The notes under the pieces are model-generated. The model had not been told where the DNA came from and did no database searches. It saw only the letters and a program-made list of their open reading frames with translations. Made by a program: the position numbers and the translations under genes. Source: Mesostigma viride (taxonomy: Eukaryota; Streptophyta; Mesostigmatophyceae; Mesostigmatales; Mesostigmataceae). From it: DNA of 64,000 nt. Position 1 is the stretch's first letter. The number at the start of each line of letters is the position of its first letter. This document shows, in pieces, positions 34,001 to 45,485 of the stretch. Location: assembly GCA_009746045.1 (NCBI GenBank), contig RPFO01000022.1:3648678-3712677 (forward strand). Reading direction: 5' to 3'.

Positions 34001-37000
34001 TCATCGTCCCTCACTTGATGTCGGCATTTGCCCACCCACCGTTGATCGTGGCCGCCACAACAATAACCTTTTTCAACCATGCGTGTGCCATCACCACACT
34101 CACCCTGGCAAAGAGAGAAAAAAAAAAGGGAATTCCCTCCCTCACATGCCCCACCCGTGCCTGGTCCCACCCACCGTGGCCACCACCAGCAACTACCTTC
34201 TTCAACACGGTGTGTGCGGGTGTGACCTACCCACCGTGGCCACCACCAGCAACTACCTTCTTCAACACAGTGTTTGCGGGTGTGACCTACCCACCGTGGC
34301 CACCACCAGCAACTACCTTCTTCAACACGGTGTGTGCGGGTGTGACCTACCCACCGTGGCCACCACCAGCAACTACCTTCTTCAACACAGTGTGTGCGGG
34401 TGTGACCTACCCACCGTGGCCACCACCAGCAACTACCTTCTTCAACACGGTGTGTGCGGGTGTGACCTACCCACCGTGGCCACCACCAGCAACTACCTTC
34501 TTCAACACGGTGTGTGCGGGTGTGACCTACCCACCGTGGCCACCACCAGCAACTACCTTCTTCAACACGGTGTGTGCGGGTGTGACCTACCCACCGTGGC
34601 CACCACCAGCAACTACCTTCTTCAACACGGTGTGTGCGGGTGTGACCTACCCACCGTGGCCACCACCAGCAACTACCTTCTTCAACACGGTGTGTGCGGG
34701 TGTGACCTACCCACCGTGGCCACCACCAGCAATTACCTTCTTCAACACGGTGTGTGCGGGTGTGACCTACCCACCGTGGCCACCACCAGCAACTACCTTC
34801 TTCAACACGGTGTGTGCGGGTGTGACCTACCCACCGTGGCCACCACCAGCAACTACCTTCTTCAACACGGTGTGTGCGGGTGTGACCTACCCACCGTGGC
34901 CACCACCAGCAACTACCTTCTTCAACACGGTGTGTGCGGGTGTGACCTACCCACCGTGGCCACCACCAGCAACTACCTTCTTCAACACAGTGTGTGCGGG
35001 TGTGACCTACCCACCGTGGACACCACCAGCAACTACCTTCTTCAACACGGTGTGTGCGGGTGTGACCTACCCACCGTGGCCACCACCAGCAACTACCTTC
35101 TTCAACACAGTGTGTGCGGGTGTGACCTACCCACCGTGGCCACCACCAGCAACTACCTTCTTCAACACGGTGTGTGCGGGTGTGACCTACCCACCGTGGC
35201 CACCACCAGCAACTACCTTCTTCAACACGGTGTGTGCGGGTGTGGCGATGCCCACCGTGGCCACCACCAGGGTCGACCCCCTCCCTTAAACCTCCCCCTC
35301 CCTCCTTTCAGTCCCCTCCCTTGAACCTCCCCCTCCCTCCTTTCTTGGCCCACCCACCGTGGCCACCACCGTCTCGTCGTCCTCTGCGTCCGTCACGTCG
35401 GGGAAGAGCGGGCTGATGAAGGCGGTGTGCCACGACTTGAACGCACGCGCGGGGATCTTGGGGACGACAGCGGTGAATAGGAAAAGGCAATAGGAGCGGA
35501 TAGGAAAGAGCAAAAGGAGCGAATAGAAGAGCGATGGGAGCGAATAGGCAAGAGCAAAGGGAGCGAATAGGAAAGAGCAAAAGGAGCGAAAAGGTGAGAG
35601 CAAAGCGAGCGAATAGGAAAGAGCAAAAGGAGCAAAGGGGATCGCAGGGGGAGCAGGAAGTGGAGCAAGAAGTTAGCAGAGGGCGGTGCGGAAGCAAAGG
35701 AAGAATTTTAACCCAAAGAAGCAAAGGAAGCAAAGAAGGGCAGTAAGGCGCATCAGGGTGCCAAGTAAAGGCAAAGAGGGAGCAAGGCGGGGCCAAGAAG
35801 ACGAAGAAGAAGAGTGCAGAGGGGTGCGAAGGGGCGCAGAGGGGTGCAAAGGAAAACAAGAGAGCAAGGCAGGACCCATGCCCGTCAAATGGGGCTAGGA
35901 ACAGGGGGCACGAAAGGGAAAAGTCACACACTGAACCAATCGTCCCCAACGAAATGTGCTAGCCATGATAAAGCAGATGCCAGCGACAATATTGCGGAAA
36001 GGCAGCCATGGCGGGGTTCAGGGCATCCAGGGAACCCCTGGCAGAACCATCACGCGTGCAAAAACAGCGGGGCAAGTAGTTTGGCGACTTCAGCCCCTTT
36101 CCCCTAGCTACACATTGAGACAATTCCCAAGAAAAACTGTGCAACGGCGGCACACCACGGTGGCCGTGCCAGGCCGAGGATGCACACAAAAAAAACTTCT
36201 TCTGCCTCTTCTTCTGCCTCCTGTCTCATGTTCCATGCAAACATGGCCACCCAATGACCTCGTGGCTAGGCTTTGCGACGGTGGCTCCTCCTTCCATGGG
36301 TCGGCCTCTACTTATGCAACGTTTCGGCCTCTGGAGAACAGTTCTTGGACACTGCTGGCTAGGGAGACATGAAGCCGTTAACTACGAGCCTGGCAAAGAT
36401 TACATGGGTGGCCCACTCCGACGAACGCCATGAAGAGGGTTGGTTGGGTCAAGCTCTGCCAATTGCCATAAGGGTGGATGTTCCATGCAGGCCCCACCCT
36501 GATGGCAACAACCCAACGGGCTGATTCCTAGGGGCAACCTATTACTTCCAACGGGGACATGACAGAGCGGGGCGTGGATTACAGTTAGAAACATGAAAGT
36601 ATTCCACCGCCTGTAAGAGTCCGACCGCCGTTGATAAAGGGACTTAGCACATCAGCCACTGCCGCTGCCACCACCGGATCCATCGCCCCCGCCGCCCCCG
36701 CGCCCCCCCCCCCCCACTAACCCCCACTAACCCCCACTACCACCCACTAGCCCCCCCCCCCCCCCCCCAGCCCCCGAAGGCCAGCAACAGGAAGGAAGTG
36801 TGGGCACATCACCATTGTCTGCTACCCACATCCTCTGTCGACGAGACGACCTTGATTGCGCGGAAGTGGGCCTCGCGCTGCAGGTCCGCCTTGATCTGGT
36901 GCAGCACTGACATGAGCACGGGCGTGGTGGACTGGGGGTAGAGGGGGGGGAGGGGGCAGGCGCGGGCATGAAGCATCGACATGAGCACGGGCGTGGTGGA

Positions 37001-39277
37001 CTGGGGGTAGAGGGGGGGGAGGGGGCAGGCACGGGCATGAAGCACCGACATGAGCACGGGGGTGGTGGACTGGGGATAGAGGGGGGAAGGAGGCAGGCAC
37101 GCACATGGGAATATACGTGGGAAAGGGAGGATTGAGGGAGCGGGGGAGGGTTGAGGGGGCATTGAGGAAAAGGGAAGTATGGGGGACGACATTCACACGT
37201 TGCCAGTGAGGAGATGCATACGACCAAACAATCAGGCAAGTTATTGCAGATGCCGATGTAGCTGCTGTTGCTGTGGCTGTTGTGTTATTCCTACTCCTCT
37301 TGCTGCCATTGTGGAAAGGGGTGGTAAAGGTCCCTGCCCCCGACTCGCGCTTTCATGAAGCCTAGCCTACCCCACACGACCATGAGCGATAAGAGCCGGT
37401 TGCAGGTAGCTTCACTTCTTCACAAAGTGAACACTCGCACAAGAATGGACAGGAACACAAGGGAAAGCATAGACTCCGTCATCCAATAATGTCGATTGCC
37501 TGGCGACACCCAACATTACACCAAGCCAACCCCCAATGCCGTGCGAAGCCGTAGGGCAGGTGTCATGGCTGGGGCGGATCATGCCCGCATGGCAAGCTTC
37601 CTGGATCTGAAATAGAACGGAAACATATTCACTACCCTTTTGGGGTACTCTCGTAGAGATTAACACCCACGTCCATGGCATGGCGGTCAACGTAGGGGCG
37701 CAAAAACAGTGCCACGCAGCCCTTATCCCTAGCGTGGCAACCCTTTCCCCCCCCACAAACCACCGTAGTGTTGTATGTACCCACCTCCATGGCGTGGATG
37801 ACGGCAAAGGGGTACACCAGCAGCAGCCCCGTGATCTCTTCCTGGTCCTTGTCCTTGGTCGCGTTCTTGATCACGCGGGACAGCCAATCTGGGAGGCGGG
37901 GGGGTAGGGGCAACATAGGGGTGATATCGGGGCAGTATAGGTTACAGGTATAGGTTACAGTTAAAGAGGTTACCGTTAAACCAGTTGGCACGTATATAAT
38001 AATATAAAACCAGCTTACACAGGGCTGTGATCATTGATCTAGTATAGGTGTGCTATTGTCCGCAACCCCAGGCGCAACCTAGGAATCAAAACAAAGAGAT
38101 TCCCATTATGACAGGCGCATACACTAGCACCATGAAGCGTATGTTAGCATCAACCATAGACTTTTCTTCGTGTAATACCGACATGGGACAAGAAGGGGAA
38201 AAGTAATAGTTTGGCCAAACTATCGAAGAGAAAAGCAGCACAGGCTTGACATTGTGATGATCCGTACACACCACATTACTATAGTATAGTGACCATGACA
38301 ACAACCCGACAACAGGGCCAGGCTTGACATCGCGATGCTTTGCACCGTGAGTATACCATAAAGTCTGCCTCTTTAGTTTACACGTTACTGACCCGTTGAA
38401 GGGGATGGAAGTGAGATACAGATGGAACGTGGCAGTGTATGTTGCTGTATAGACATCCATGTGTAAGTTATGCAGCGCGTGCTAATTATTGTAGTAAAAG
38501 AGAAGCTGTATTGAAAGCTAGCCATACAGCCAATCCCAGGTAATTCGTGATTCATTCGCAGATGCCATGCTCTAGGGACCGCAGTAATCCCTTGTAGAAA
38601 GGCAATTCTACTACTGATGAATCTATCAAATACTAACTTTAAACAAGACATAAAGACGCTACTTCATCACAAGACGCCGAATAGCAATCTCAGGAGGAGA
38701 GTGCACGGGTTACGTCGATCCCAACTCACCCCCGATGATTGAAACCCCAGAGTGTCGGCCACTTGTCTTGGCGAAGAAAATTACACGGCTGAGGATAGTA
38801 GTCTGCAACGGGCATACAGTCCCAAATGTTACACCATGGCGGTCAGTGGAACAGTTCCAAGATGTTTGGTATCGCGTAGAGTGGCACTTTTCCGTCCGCG
38901 GGTTTATAGCCATTCCAAGTAGAAAGGGGGATATATAAGCCACAAAACAGAGCCTGTCAATTAGACAGAACCTCGATGCCTGAGTTTGACACGTCACTTT
39001 CGAAGCCTAAATATCTGCATTAACTGCAAATTTGCAGCAGGATTTCGAGGGCAATACAAAACTACAAACGGCAAAGGGCACTACAGCTGTCAAGGCGGTA
39101 GCGTCGGGAAGCTTGTCAGACACAAACGGCTCAACATGTGCCTCGGAGGTTGTGACATTGAACATCACAGGATTCACCAAACGCATCCGTGTCCTCAATT
39201 ACCTTGCCCTTTTTCTGCAGGCGCTCTTGGATGACCTCCAACAACGTTTGCCTCGTTGGTTCAGATAATTCGTCCAT
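31030..39277 (-). CDS. TEX47-like protein (BLUF-type fold), 8 exons, about 327 aa
   Basis: Exons: 39277-39203, 38802-38730, 37888-37785, 36931-36830, 35456-35358, 32654-32595, 32194-32119, 31424-31030; phases 0,1,0,0,0,0,1 all fit. Exon 1 reads MDELSEPTRQTLLEVIQERL; then ILSRVIFFAKTSG, QEEITGLLLVYPFAVIHAME, TTPVLMSVLHQIKADL, IPARAFKSWHTAFISPLF and LNEYLDIFDAPVDIDLDSD. This order and the ITGLLLVYP...H and IPxRxFxxW blocks match the TEX47 (C7orf62) family, whose fold resembles BLUF domains. Family members are linked to cilia or sperm; the function here is inferred only. No flavin-binding residues are claimed. The last exon may end earlier than 31030: after about residue 245 (ELQPFYN) the sequence looks less conserved. 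Introns are up to 2.7 kb; introns 3 and 5 contain copies of exon edges. Confidence 0.75.
31740..32085. repeat. Imperfect tandem repeat of ACATAACAACC-type units
   Basis: Higher-order units of roughly 50-70 bp built of CGGCTACATAACAAC, CTTACTGAACCTACGACATA and CCTAGTACGTAACAAC. It lies in intron 7 of the TEX47-like gene. The CYVAGCYV frame on the minus strand is an artefact. Confidence 0.85.
33395..33512. repeat. Short imperfect tandem repeat
   Basis: About five copies of AAGACTAAGTAACAAGTA-like units of 24-27 bp in intron 5 of the TEX47-like gene. Confidence 0.75.
34166..35275 (-). repeat. 60-bp tandem array, 18 units plus one variant, derived from exon 5 donor
   Basis: Each unit contains CCCACCGTGGCCACCACC, identical to the end of exon 5 plus its donor (35353-35370). 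On the minus strand each unit reads GTGGTGGCCACG|GTGGGT. The rest of the unit (AGCAACTACCTTCTTCAACA, CGGTGTGTGCGGGTGTGACC) is intron-specific. The YPPWPPPATTFFNTVCAGVT-type frame is an artefact. Confidence 0.97.
35470..35870. repeat. Purine-rich degenerate repeat
   Basis: Degenerate units of AGCGAATAGGAAAGAGCAAA with GGAGCAAAGG variants, almost all purines on the plus strand. On the sense (minus) strand it forms a long pyrimidine tract upstream of the exon 5 acceptor of the TEX47-like gene. Confidence 0.8.
36906..37080 (-). repeat. Triplicated acceptor and exon start (69-70 bp period)
   Basis: The first about 22 bases of exon 4 of the TEX47-like gene and its acceptor (true copy 36906-36940) recur at 36976-37009 and 37045-37079. 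All three retain a CCCAG or CCCCAG acceptor after a pyrimidine tract. Confidence 0.93.
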
Positions 39278-39921
39278 TTGCTACTCTAATTTTGCCACGG
39301 TTATAATGCACCTGTCCTACTGCGATTAGCAAAAATTAGGAACATTGTACCATTGCATACTGCTCATATCGCTCAAATGTCGAGTTTTCTCGTGGACTTG
39401 TTTCCTATTTATGGCAAGTTCGTCTAGGCTGCCTACGTTGCTGTCAGCCATGTCCAAATCTGGAACAGGGTCAGCGTATGGCAAGTAGCAGCTTCAATAA
39501 ATAAATCTAAATATTTTATGACCAAGGGTGAAGCCCGGCAGCATAAACATCCAGGAACACGGCAGTGCCGTGGCTGGCCGAATTAGGTGCCAACCTGTGC
39601 CAATTACTGCCAACTTGCCACACGACTGACACGAGTTGTGATGACTTGTGAGTTGTGACTTGTGAGTTGTGACGTTGTGACCGGCCTCCCAGTCAGCAAG
39701 CAGCGAACAAAGCCAAACAGATACCACCCAAGGGGCGCCACTGTCTCTGACGGCACTAGCCGCGCCCTCATGACCCCCAGCGCCGCGTCCAAACTATTAT
39801 CCACCACTGCACCGCGGAGGCGCAGGCTTCCTAAAACGACGTGCATCAGCTAAACATCCTAATCTGCGGAGCCCGCCACTGTCTCTCGGAGGCTGCGGCG
39901 ACAGCAGCGGTAGAAGTGAAA
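39278..39921. other. Divergent intergenic region between TEX47-like and plastid L34 genes
   Basis: 644 bp between head-to-head start codons, so it probably contains both promoters and 5' leaders. A short repeat of TTGTGACTTGTGAG lies at 39637-39680. I saw no TATA box at a convincing position. Confidence 0.5.
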
Positions 39922-41340
39922 ATGTCGCTATCCATGGCTACCTTTAGCGGTGTTGCTGCCCCATCGGCTTTCAGGGCTTCGCGGTCGCCAGCTTCGAGCA
40001 ATGGCACGGTTATGCGCATGGCTGCGCCCTCTGCTCGCCCATCTAAATCCTCAGTATGCGCACTCCGGTCTGACTTCCTGTCCGGAGGCAAGGCGGCCTC
40101 GTTCGGTTTCTCGTCTACCTTGACAGGTATAAGGATATGCATCATGTGGCTTTGTTTTCTCATTTAATGTGAACCGTATACTTATGTTAGCTTGGGTATC
40201 GCTTGTATAAAACAAAGGATGGTAGCTTGTAATGGCGGCCATGGTTGAACAGGAATTGCCAAAACAATTTTAGTTTTCAATAGGTCACGCTCACAAAATT
40301 GCAACTCTCCTAGTTTTCTGATGAATTTTTATAACTGGCTGCCCCATGGATCAATGCGCGTTGATGAAATATGGCATTGACATTCGTGCGAAGGTGCGGG
40401 ACTGTCCTCGCCCTAGTTGGGTTTCTATGTAGCTTCTCTCCGCGTCAGCGAATTTTTTTTCTAGCCGGTTATTGTGAAGCTCAACCTTTTCCCGTGTAGA
40501 CTGATCTCGGTGTAGTTTCGTTGTCAGTGAAACGTCCTCCATGGTCAAGCAGTCCAGATTTCGTGTAGAAGGTGCGGGGTGAAACCTTTAGGACTCTTTT
40601 TTGAACTGTAATTTCCGTCATTCTGGCTGATATTTTCACTATACCCGGGTAGGGAAAATAATGCAAACACACCCTTCATTGTAAAGAAGGTATGGCCAGA
40701 TGGGCATGTACTTTTACAGCACCGCTCCTGTCATTACCTTCTGTCTATATCACTCAATGTTGTGGCATTTGGAGGCCTGCACAGTGAATAATGTAGTGTG
40801 CACAAATTCCAGCTATTTACTGTTTCATCCACATTGCTATAATTACGAGTCGTTTTCTTAGCTTATTCTTATCATTTTCTTGCCTGATGCACTAGTATCG
40901 TTTTTAGTCTCCTCTTTCTTGAGACTGGATGCATCTGCTTGCCCATGTGTGTTCTTCAGCCATTCCCTTTCCTCACAGTACCATGTCGCATATCCACTCC
41001 TTTCAACCTAGCTCTTTGCCAAGAGGAGTTCTAACTGTTTTCTTGCTCCTTGAATTACTGTGGTGTTTCTTTCCTAAATGGGCTTCTTTCAGGCCTGAGC
41101 CTGGGCTTGGAAAGGCTGTCCCTGTCCACGGGCCCCGCGTCCTCGCCCCTGCAGACCTCGGCGGTCCTCCAGGGTGCCAACAAGGGCTCCCGGACCCGAC
41201 GCAGCCGCGCCGGCGCGTCGGGTTTCCGTGCCCGCCTGTCCAGCGTTAACGGCCGCAAGGTGCTCGCTGCCCGCCGCAAGAAGGGCCGCCACAACCTGGT
41301 CCCTGCCAGCTCCAAGCCAGACAAGAGAAATGGGAAGTAA
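39922..41340 (+). CDS. RPL34: Plastid ribosomal protein bL34c, nuclear-encoded, 2 exons, 150 aa
   Basis: Component of the large subunit of the chloroplast ribosome. Exon 1 39922-40126 encodes 68 residues rich in Ser, Ala and Arg and poor in acids, a transit peptide with a second ATG at residue 5. The intron 40127-41092 is phase 1 (donor gtataa, acceptor ctttcag). Exon 2 41093-41340 encodes the mature bL34 core: [15 protein letters not shown], then [20 protein letters not shown], the basic R/K-rich helix-turn typical of bL34 (bacterial forms are about 45 residues). Odd: a longer linker between transit peptide and core and a short PDKRNGK tail. An AATAAA is found near 41720. No exon-edge copies occur in this intron. 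Confidence 0.93.
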
Positions 41341-42129
41341 ATCTTCTACTTTATCTTTTAAATGAAGGATTGAATGACCTGTTTGGAAAACAAGCGCACG
41401 GCGCTGGTTGTGGAGTGTCTGGAATCCGTCGGCAACTTTGCCGAGGGAATCGGAGCCAGGGGCACTGCCAGCTGAGAGCCTGACAAATCAATATCTTTGT
41501 CGTTCTCAGATTGAGAAAGAAGTTTTATTTAAGGCAGTAGGGAGCTATGGTGTCAGTTAGGCCAGCCCTGAATGCTGCAACACAGGGCGTTGCACATTTG
41601 GTGCCCTACAAGGGACTGACATATCTTGGATTGTCCTTGCCAACTAAAACAAAGAAGCTGTCCTAAGCATGGGGCATCATAGGTCAAAATGACCACTTTT
41701 TAGCATTTTGTCCATTCAATAAAGTTAATAAACCACATAAGTCTGGTTTGAGAAGTGGACTCATGGGATCATACTTTTTTTCACGCTTTTGTTGTTAGAG
41801 CGAATAGGATCACTTAACTGCATATTTTCGCTAAGTTGTATACTCATGCCTTCCGTTCAGGATCCAGCCGTGGTCAACCAGTTGCACGTTTCGATGCCTT
41901 GTATCAAGTGGACACGTTTGTAGTAATTCTACGCACCTCACAAAGTCTATCTAGCACAATTTCCGAAACTATTTTCTGTCACTGCTTTCTCTCGTTGGGT
42001 TGTAGCCCAGTTTTCCTCCAGGTAGTCTTTTTGGAACTTACAGACTTATTTTTTGCAGACTACCCTACCTCGTGTAACATTCTGAGTCCCTGGCGTACGC
42101 ACTTGAAAGGCAAAAAGCCCCACTTCCCA
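41341..42129. other. 3' flank of plastid L34 gene
   Basis: About 790 bp with two AATAAA-type hexamers near 41716-41735. No coding signal seen. Confidence 0.5.
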
Positions 42130-42365
42130 GTGTACAGCGCACAGAATCTAGTAGAGGACATGAGGGGCTTAGGCCTCTCCGTGTTATGAAGTGAGATGGA
42201 AAAGGATGCAGGACAACGCCATTTGGGCCCATGCAGGTTGTCGCGAGGACAATGATCCCCCTACAGTGGGGATGAAGCGCGTACGTCTCCCACCATGGGA
42301 AGATCGAACGCCCGGCGTGACCGCTAGGGCTTGGCATGAAATGCTATACACGACATGTCCCTTTA
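42130..42365 (+). repeat. Dispersed repeat B, copy 2
   Basis: Matches 16125-16350 in the same orientation with moderate divergence and small indels. It is followed within 20 bp by repeat A, whereas at 16-17 kb repeat C lies between them. Confidence 0.8.
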
Positions 42366-42382
42366 CTTCGTTTGTTTAGGCG

Positions 42383-43520
42383 CATTAATTAATTAATTAT
42401 TTAATTAGACTCGTGCTCCCGTTGGGGAGTCACGGAGCATTAACCCCGATGGATGGATGGATGGATGGATGGATGGATGGATGGATGGATGGATGGATGG
42501 ATGGATGGATGGATGGATGGATGGATGGATGGATGGATGGATGGATGGATGGATGGATGGATGGATGGATGGATGGATGGATGGATGGATGGATGGATGG
42601 ATGGATGGATGGATGGATGGATGGATGGATGGATGGATGGATGGATGGATGGATGGATGGATGGATGGATGGATGGATGGATGGATGGATGGATGGATGG
42701 ATGGATGGATGGATGGATGGATGGATGGATGGATGGATGGATGGATGGATGGATGGATGGATGGATGGATGGATGGATGGATGGATGGATGGATGGATGG
42801 ATGGATGGATGGATGGATGGATGGATGGATGGATGGATGGATGGATGGATGGATGGATGGATGGATGGATGGATGGATGGATGGATGGATGGATGGATGG
42901 ATGGATGGATGGATGGATGGATGGATGGATGGATGGATGGATGGATGGATGGATGGATGGATGGATGGATGGATGGATGGATGGATGGATGGATGGATGG
43001 ATGGATGGATGGATGGATGGATGGATGGATGGATGGATGGATGGATGGATGGATGGATGGATGGATGGATGGATGGATGGATGGATGGATGGATGGATGG
43101 ATGGATGGATGGATGGATGGATGGATGGATGGATGGATGGATGGATGGATGGATGGATGGATGGATGGATGGATGGATGGATGGATGGATGGATGGATGG
43201 ATGGATGGATGGATGGATGGATGGATGGATGGATGGATGGATGGATGGATGGATGGATGGATGGATGGATGGATGGATGGATGGATGGATGGATGGATGG
43301 ATGGATGGATGGATGGATGGATGGATGGATGGATGGATGGATGGATGGATGGATGGATGGATGGATGGATGGATGGATGGATGGATGGATGGATGGATGG
43401 ATGGATGGATGGATGGATGGATGGATGGATGGATGGATGGATGGGTGCAAACAGTCCTACCGGTCTAGTCTATCTACATCAGCTACCTACGACATCTATC
43501 TAACAGCATTCTAACTACAA
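42383..43520 (-). repeat. Dispersed repeat A, copy 2, carrying a giant GGAT microsatellite
   Basis: Left flank (TTAATTAGACTCGTGCTCCC, GGAGCATTAACCCC) and right flank (CCGGTCTAGTCTATCTACAT) match repeat A at 17345-17500 in reverse complement. The central tract is expanded from three units to about 249. Confidence 0.93.
42448..43444. repeat. (GGAT)n microsatellite, about 249 units, apparently uninterrupted
   Basis: 997 bp of pure GGAT. All three plus frames read MDGW and the minus frames HPSI; these open frames of about 350 codons are artefacts of a 4-bp unit without stops. Confidence 0.99.
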
Positions 43521-43679
43521 CATCTATCTAGACAGCCTCACGCCGCCCTAGGGGAGCTGTCTGGCGTGCCTCCCGCGGGTTTGCACGCGCGGGCGCTTCC
43601 CCACATAGGAGATTAGAGGTTTAGGCATTAGATAGCACCAATAGAACCGGTAGGGTTGTGTGTCCATTCATACTTCGAT

Positions 43680-43743
43680 TGGGGCTTGTACTCCATGACT
43701 CCCCCACTGGGGCACGTGTTGAATTAATTAATTAATTCCTTAA
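43680..43743. repeat. Repeat A-like fragment and TTAA-rich junction
   Basis: TACTCCATGACTCCCCCACT, GGGGCACGTGTTGAA and TTAATTAATTAATT, a diverged relative of repeat A's right half. It immediately precedes the piggyBac-like element. A similar fragment is near 58665-58705. Confidence 0.55.
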
Positions 43744-45481
43744 CCCGTGTTTTTTTTTTTAGAACGCGATATACTGCGTTGTAAGCTATTTATAGAACAC
43801 GTCATAACATCTAGGGAAAATTTTTTTTCATAGTCATGTGTATACTTTCCTGAAAGCCCATAAATCAAAGGATTTTTTGAGCTACTCAGACCTACAAAAT
43901 GCTAATTCATTAGAGAGATACACTGGTTTGAATACAGGGGGGTCTGACCATGACCGCGATTTCTTGACCCTAGGTCACAAGTCATGTGCTTATTCGCAAA
44001 TGGTTCATGAAAAAAATCTGGCTTCTTGCACGAGCTATGGGCAACATATGCAGGATCTGTGAAACAAAACTCAGGCCCATTGGGCCACTGGAGCTTTTTT
44101 TTATTAGCATTACAATTACAACGCAGTACAACGCAGTGGGAAAAATGAGAGCCCTTCACAACATGACACAACGACACGAGCCCCATAAACGGGGATATCA
44201 TGAGCTAGGAGGGTCAACACGTTGAAAATAGGAGTTGTATAAGTTATACATCATCAAACATGCATCAAACATCATGACTGGATGACATTATATTACTGAA
44301 TCAGGCAGCCATAGCCAAAGCATCATCCACTCTCACAACGTGTTGAGCACATGCCTCGTGGGAAGGGAGGCACTGGGTTTTCATTCCATAACGTGTGCAA
44401 TCCTGAAAGAAAGAGGCATGTGTAATGCAAGGCTTGGATAGGTTGAGTGATCCATGAGCTTACGTGCAGGCAAAGATGACGCTGGAATGCATGCTAGCAA
44501 ATGGTGGCAAGATGCTAACAACACATGATTATACACCATGATTATGGGCACCTAGCTGATCTTCTTGCACAATCAACGCAGTATAAACCATCAATATCCA
44601 ATCCTCACGATATATTCACGGCTTGACGACGTATACAGCACCTAAATACTGCACAACTGCAACCTGCTATGGCTGACATGCAAGCAACGTCGAGTAGGAT
44701 GGCGGTCTTAGAGAGGCTGGGCAGAGGTCGGTAGAAATAAGTGGAAAACTGGCAGAAACTAGGTAGAAACACGATATACTTACGCCTGCAAGCACTATTG
44801 AGCCGGTGGCAGAGGCCATTTCCAGGAAAATACAGCATACCGTAGCAATAGCCACGGTCACGCCTTACGCTATTTGCAGGCACCATCATGCCCGGAGCTA
44901 CCCAATAAAAGTCTGCACAAATCTCGGTTTAGCCGAGAGTCCGGGCGTTCGGAATGAATAAACATGTGTTAAGAAGTCGAAACACCATGGAAATACCAAG
45001 CATGGTGCCGCAGCAGACCCGAGTCTTGACGTAATAATATGTATGCCGGTTTCCAGGGTTTCCGCATGAAAGTTGGGTGAGAAACTGGAAAAAACTACGT
45101 TTCCTTTGCCCCAGTACCTCAACAAACTCGTAGAAACCTAATTATCAACTTTTGAACGCATCATCATGGTCGTGCCACCCAACAGCCACTGAAATTCGCG
45201 CGAAAACTGGCGAGATCTACCTGCCGCCATCGCCGTCGTCTTCACCTTCGTCCCGCGAAAATGCCTGATTTCAGTGGTACATATTTGTTTGCAGCTGTCA
45301 CAAAAAAAATCCAAAAAATACCAGGATTTTTTCTTGAGTTCTACGGGATGTAAGGAGGCCGTCCACCGAGTTTCAGACCGAAAATCTCGTATCTACTGTG
45401 CCTGCCACGTGTCAGATTACAACGCGATACATCGCGTTCTAACCCTACAACGCGATACATCGCGTTGTAAAAAAACACGGG
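43744..45481. mobile_element. PiggyBac-like element, non-autonomous, flanked by TTAA
   Basis: TTAA at 43740-43743 and 45482-45485 flank ends that read CCCGTGTTTTTTT and AAAAAAACACGGG. Inside each end lies AACGCGATAYAYYGCGTT-type sequence (once on the left, twice on the right), a subterminal near-palindrome. TTAA duplication with CCC...GGG ends is the piggyBac hallmark. 1,738 bp; no transposase-like frame found. Confidence 0.75.
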
Positions 45482-45485
45482 TTAA

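Noticed and set aside
34015-35324. Frames of 413 and 424 codons with YPPWPPPATT or TVATTSNYLL repeats
   Set aside because: They translate the 60-bp intronic array antisense to the TEX47-like gene.
42413-43514. MDGW and HPSI repeat frames of about 350 codons
   Set aside because: A pure 4-bp microsatellite is open in all frames; no flanking coding signal.
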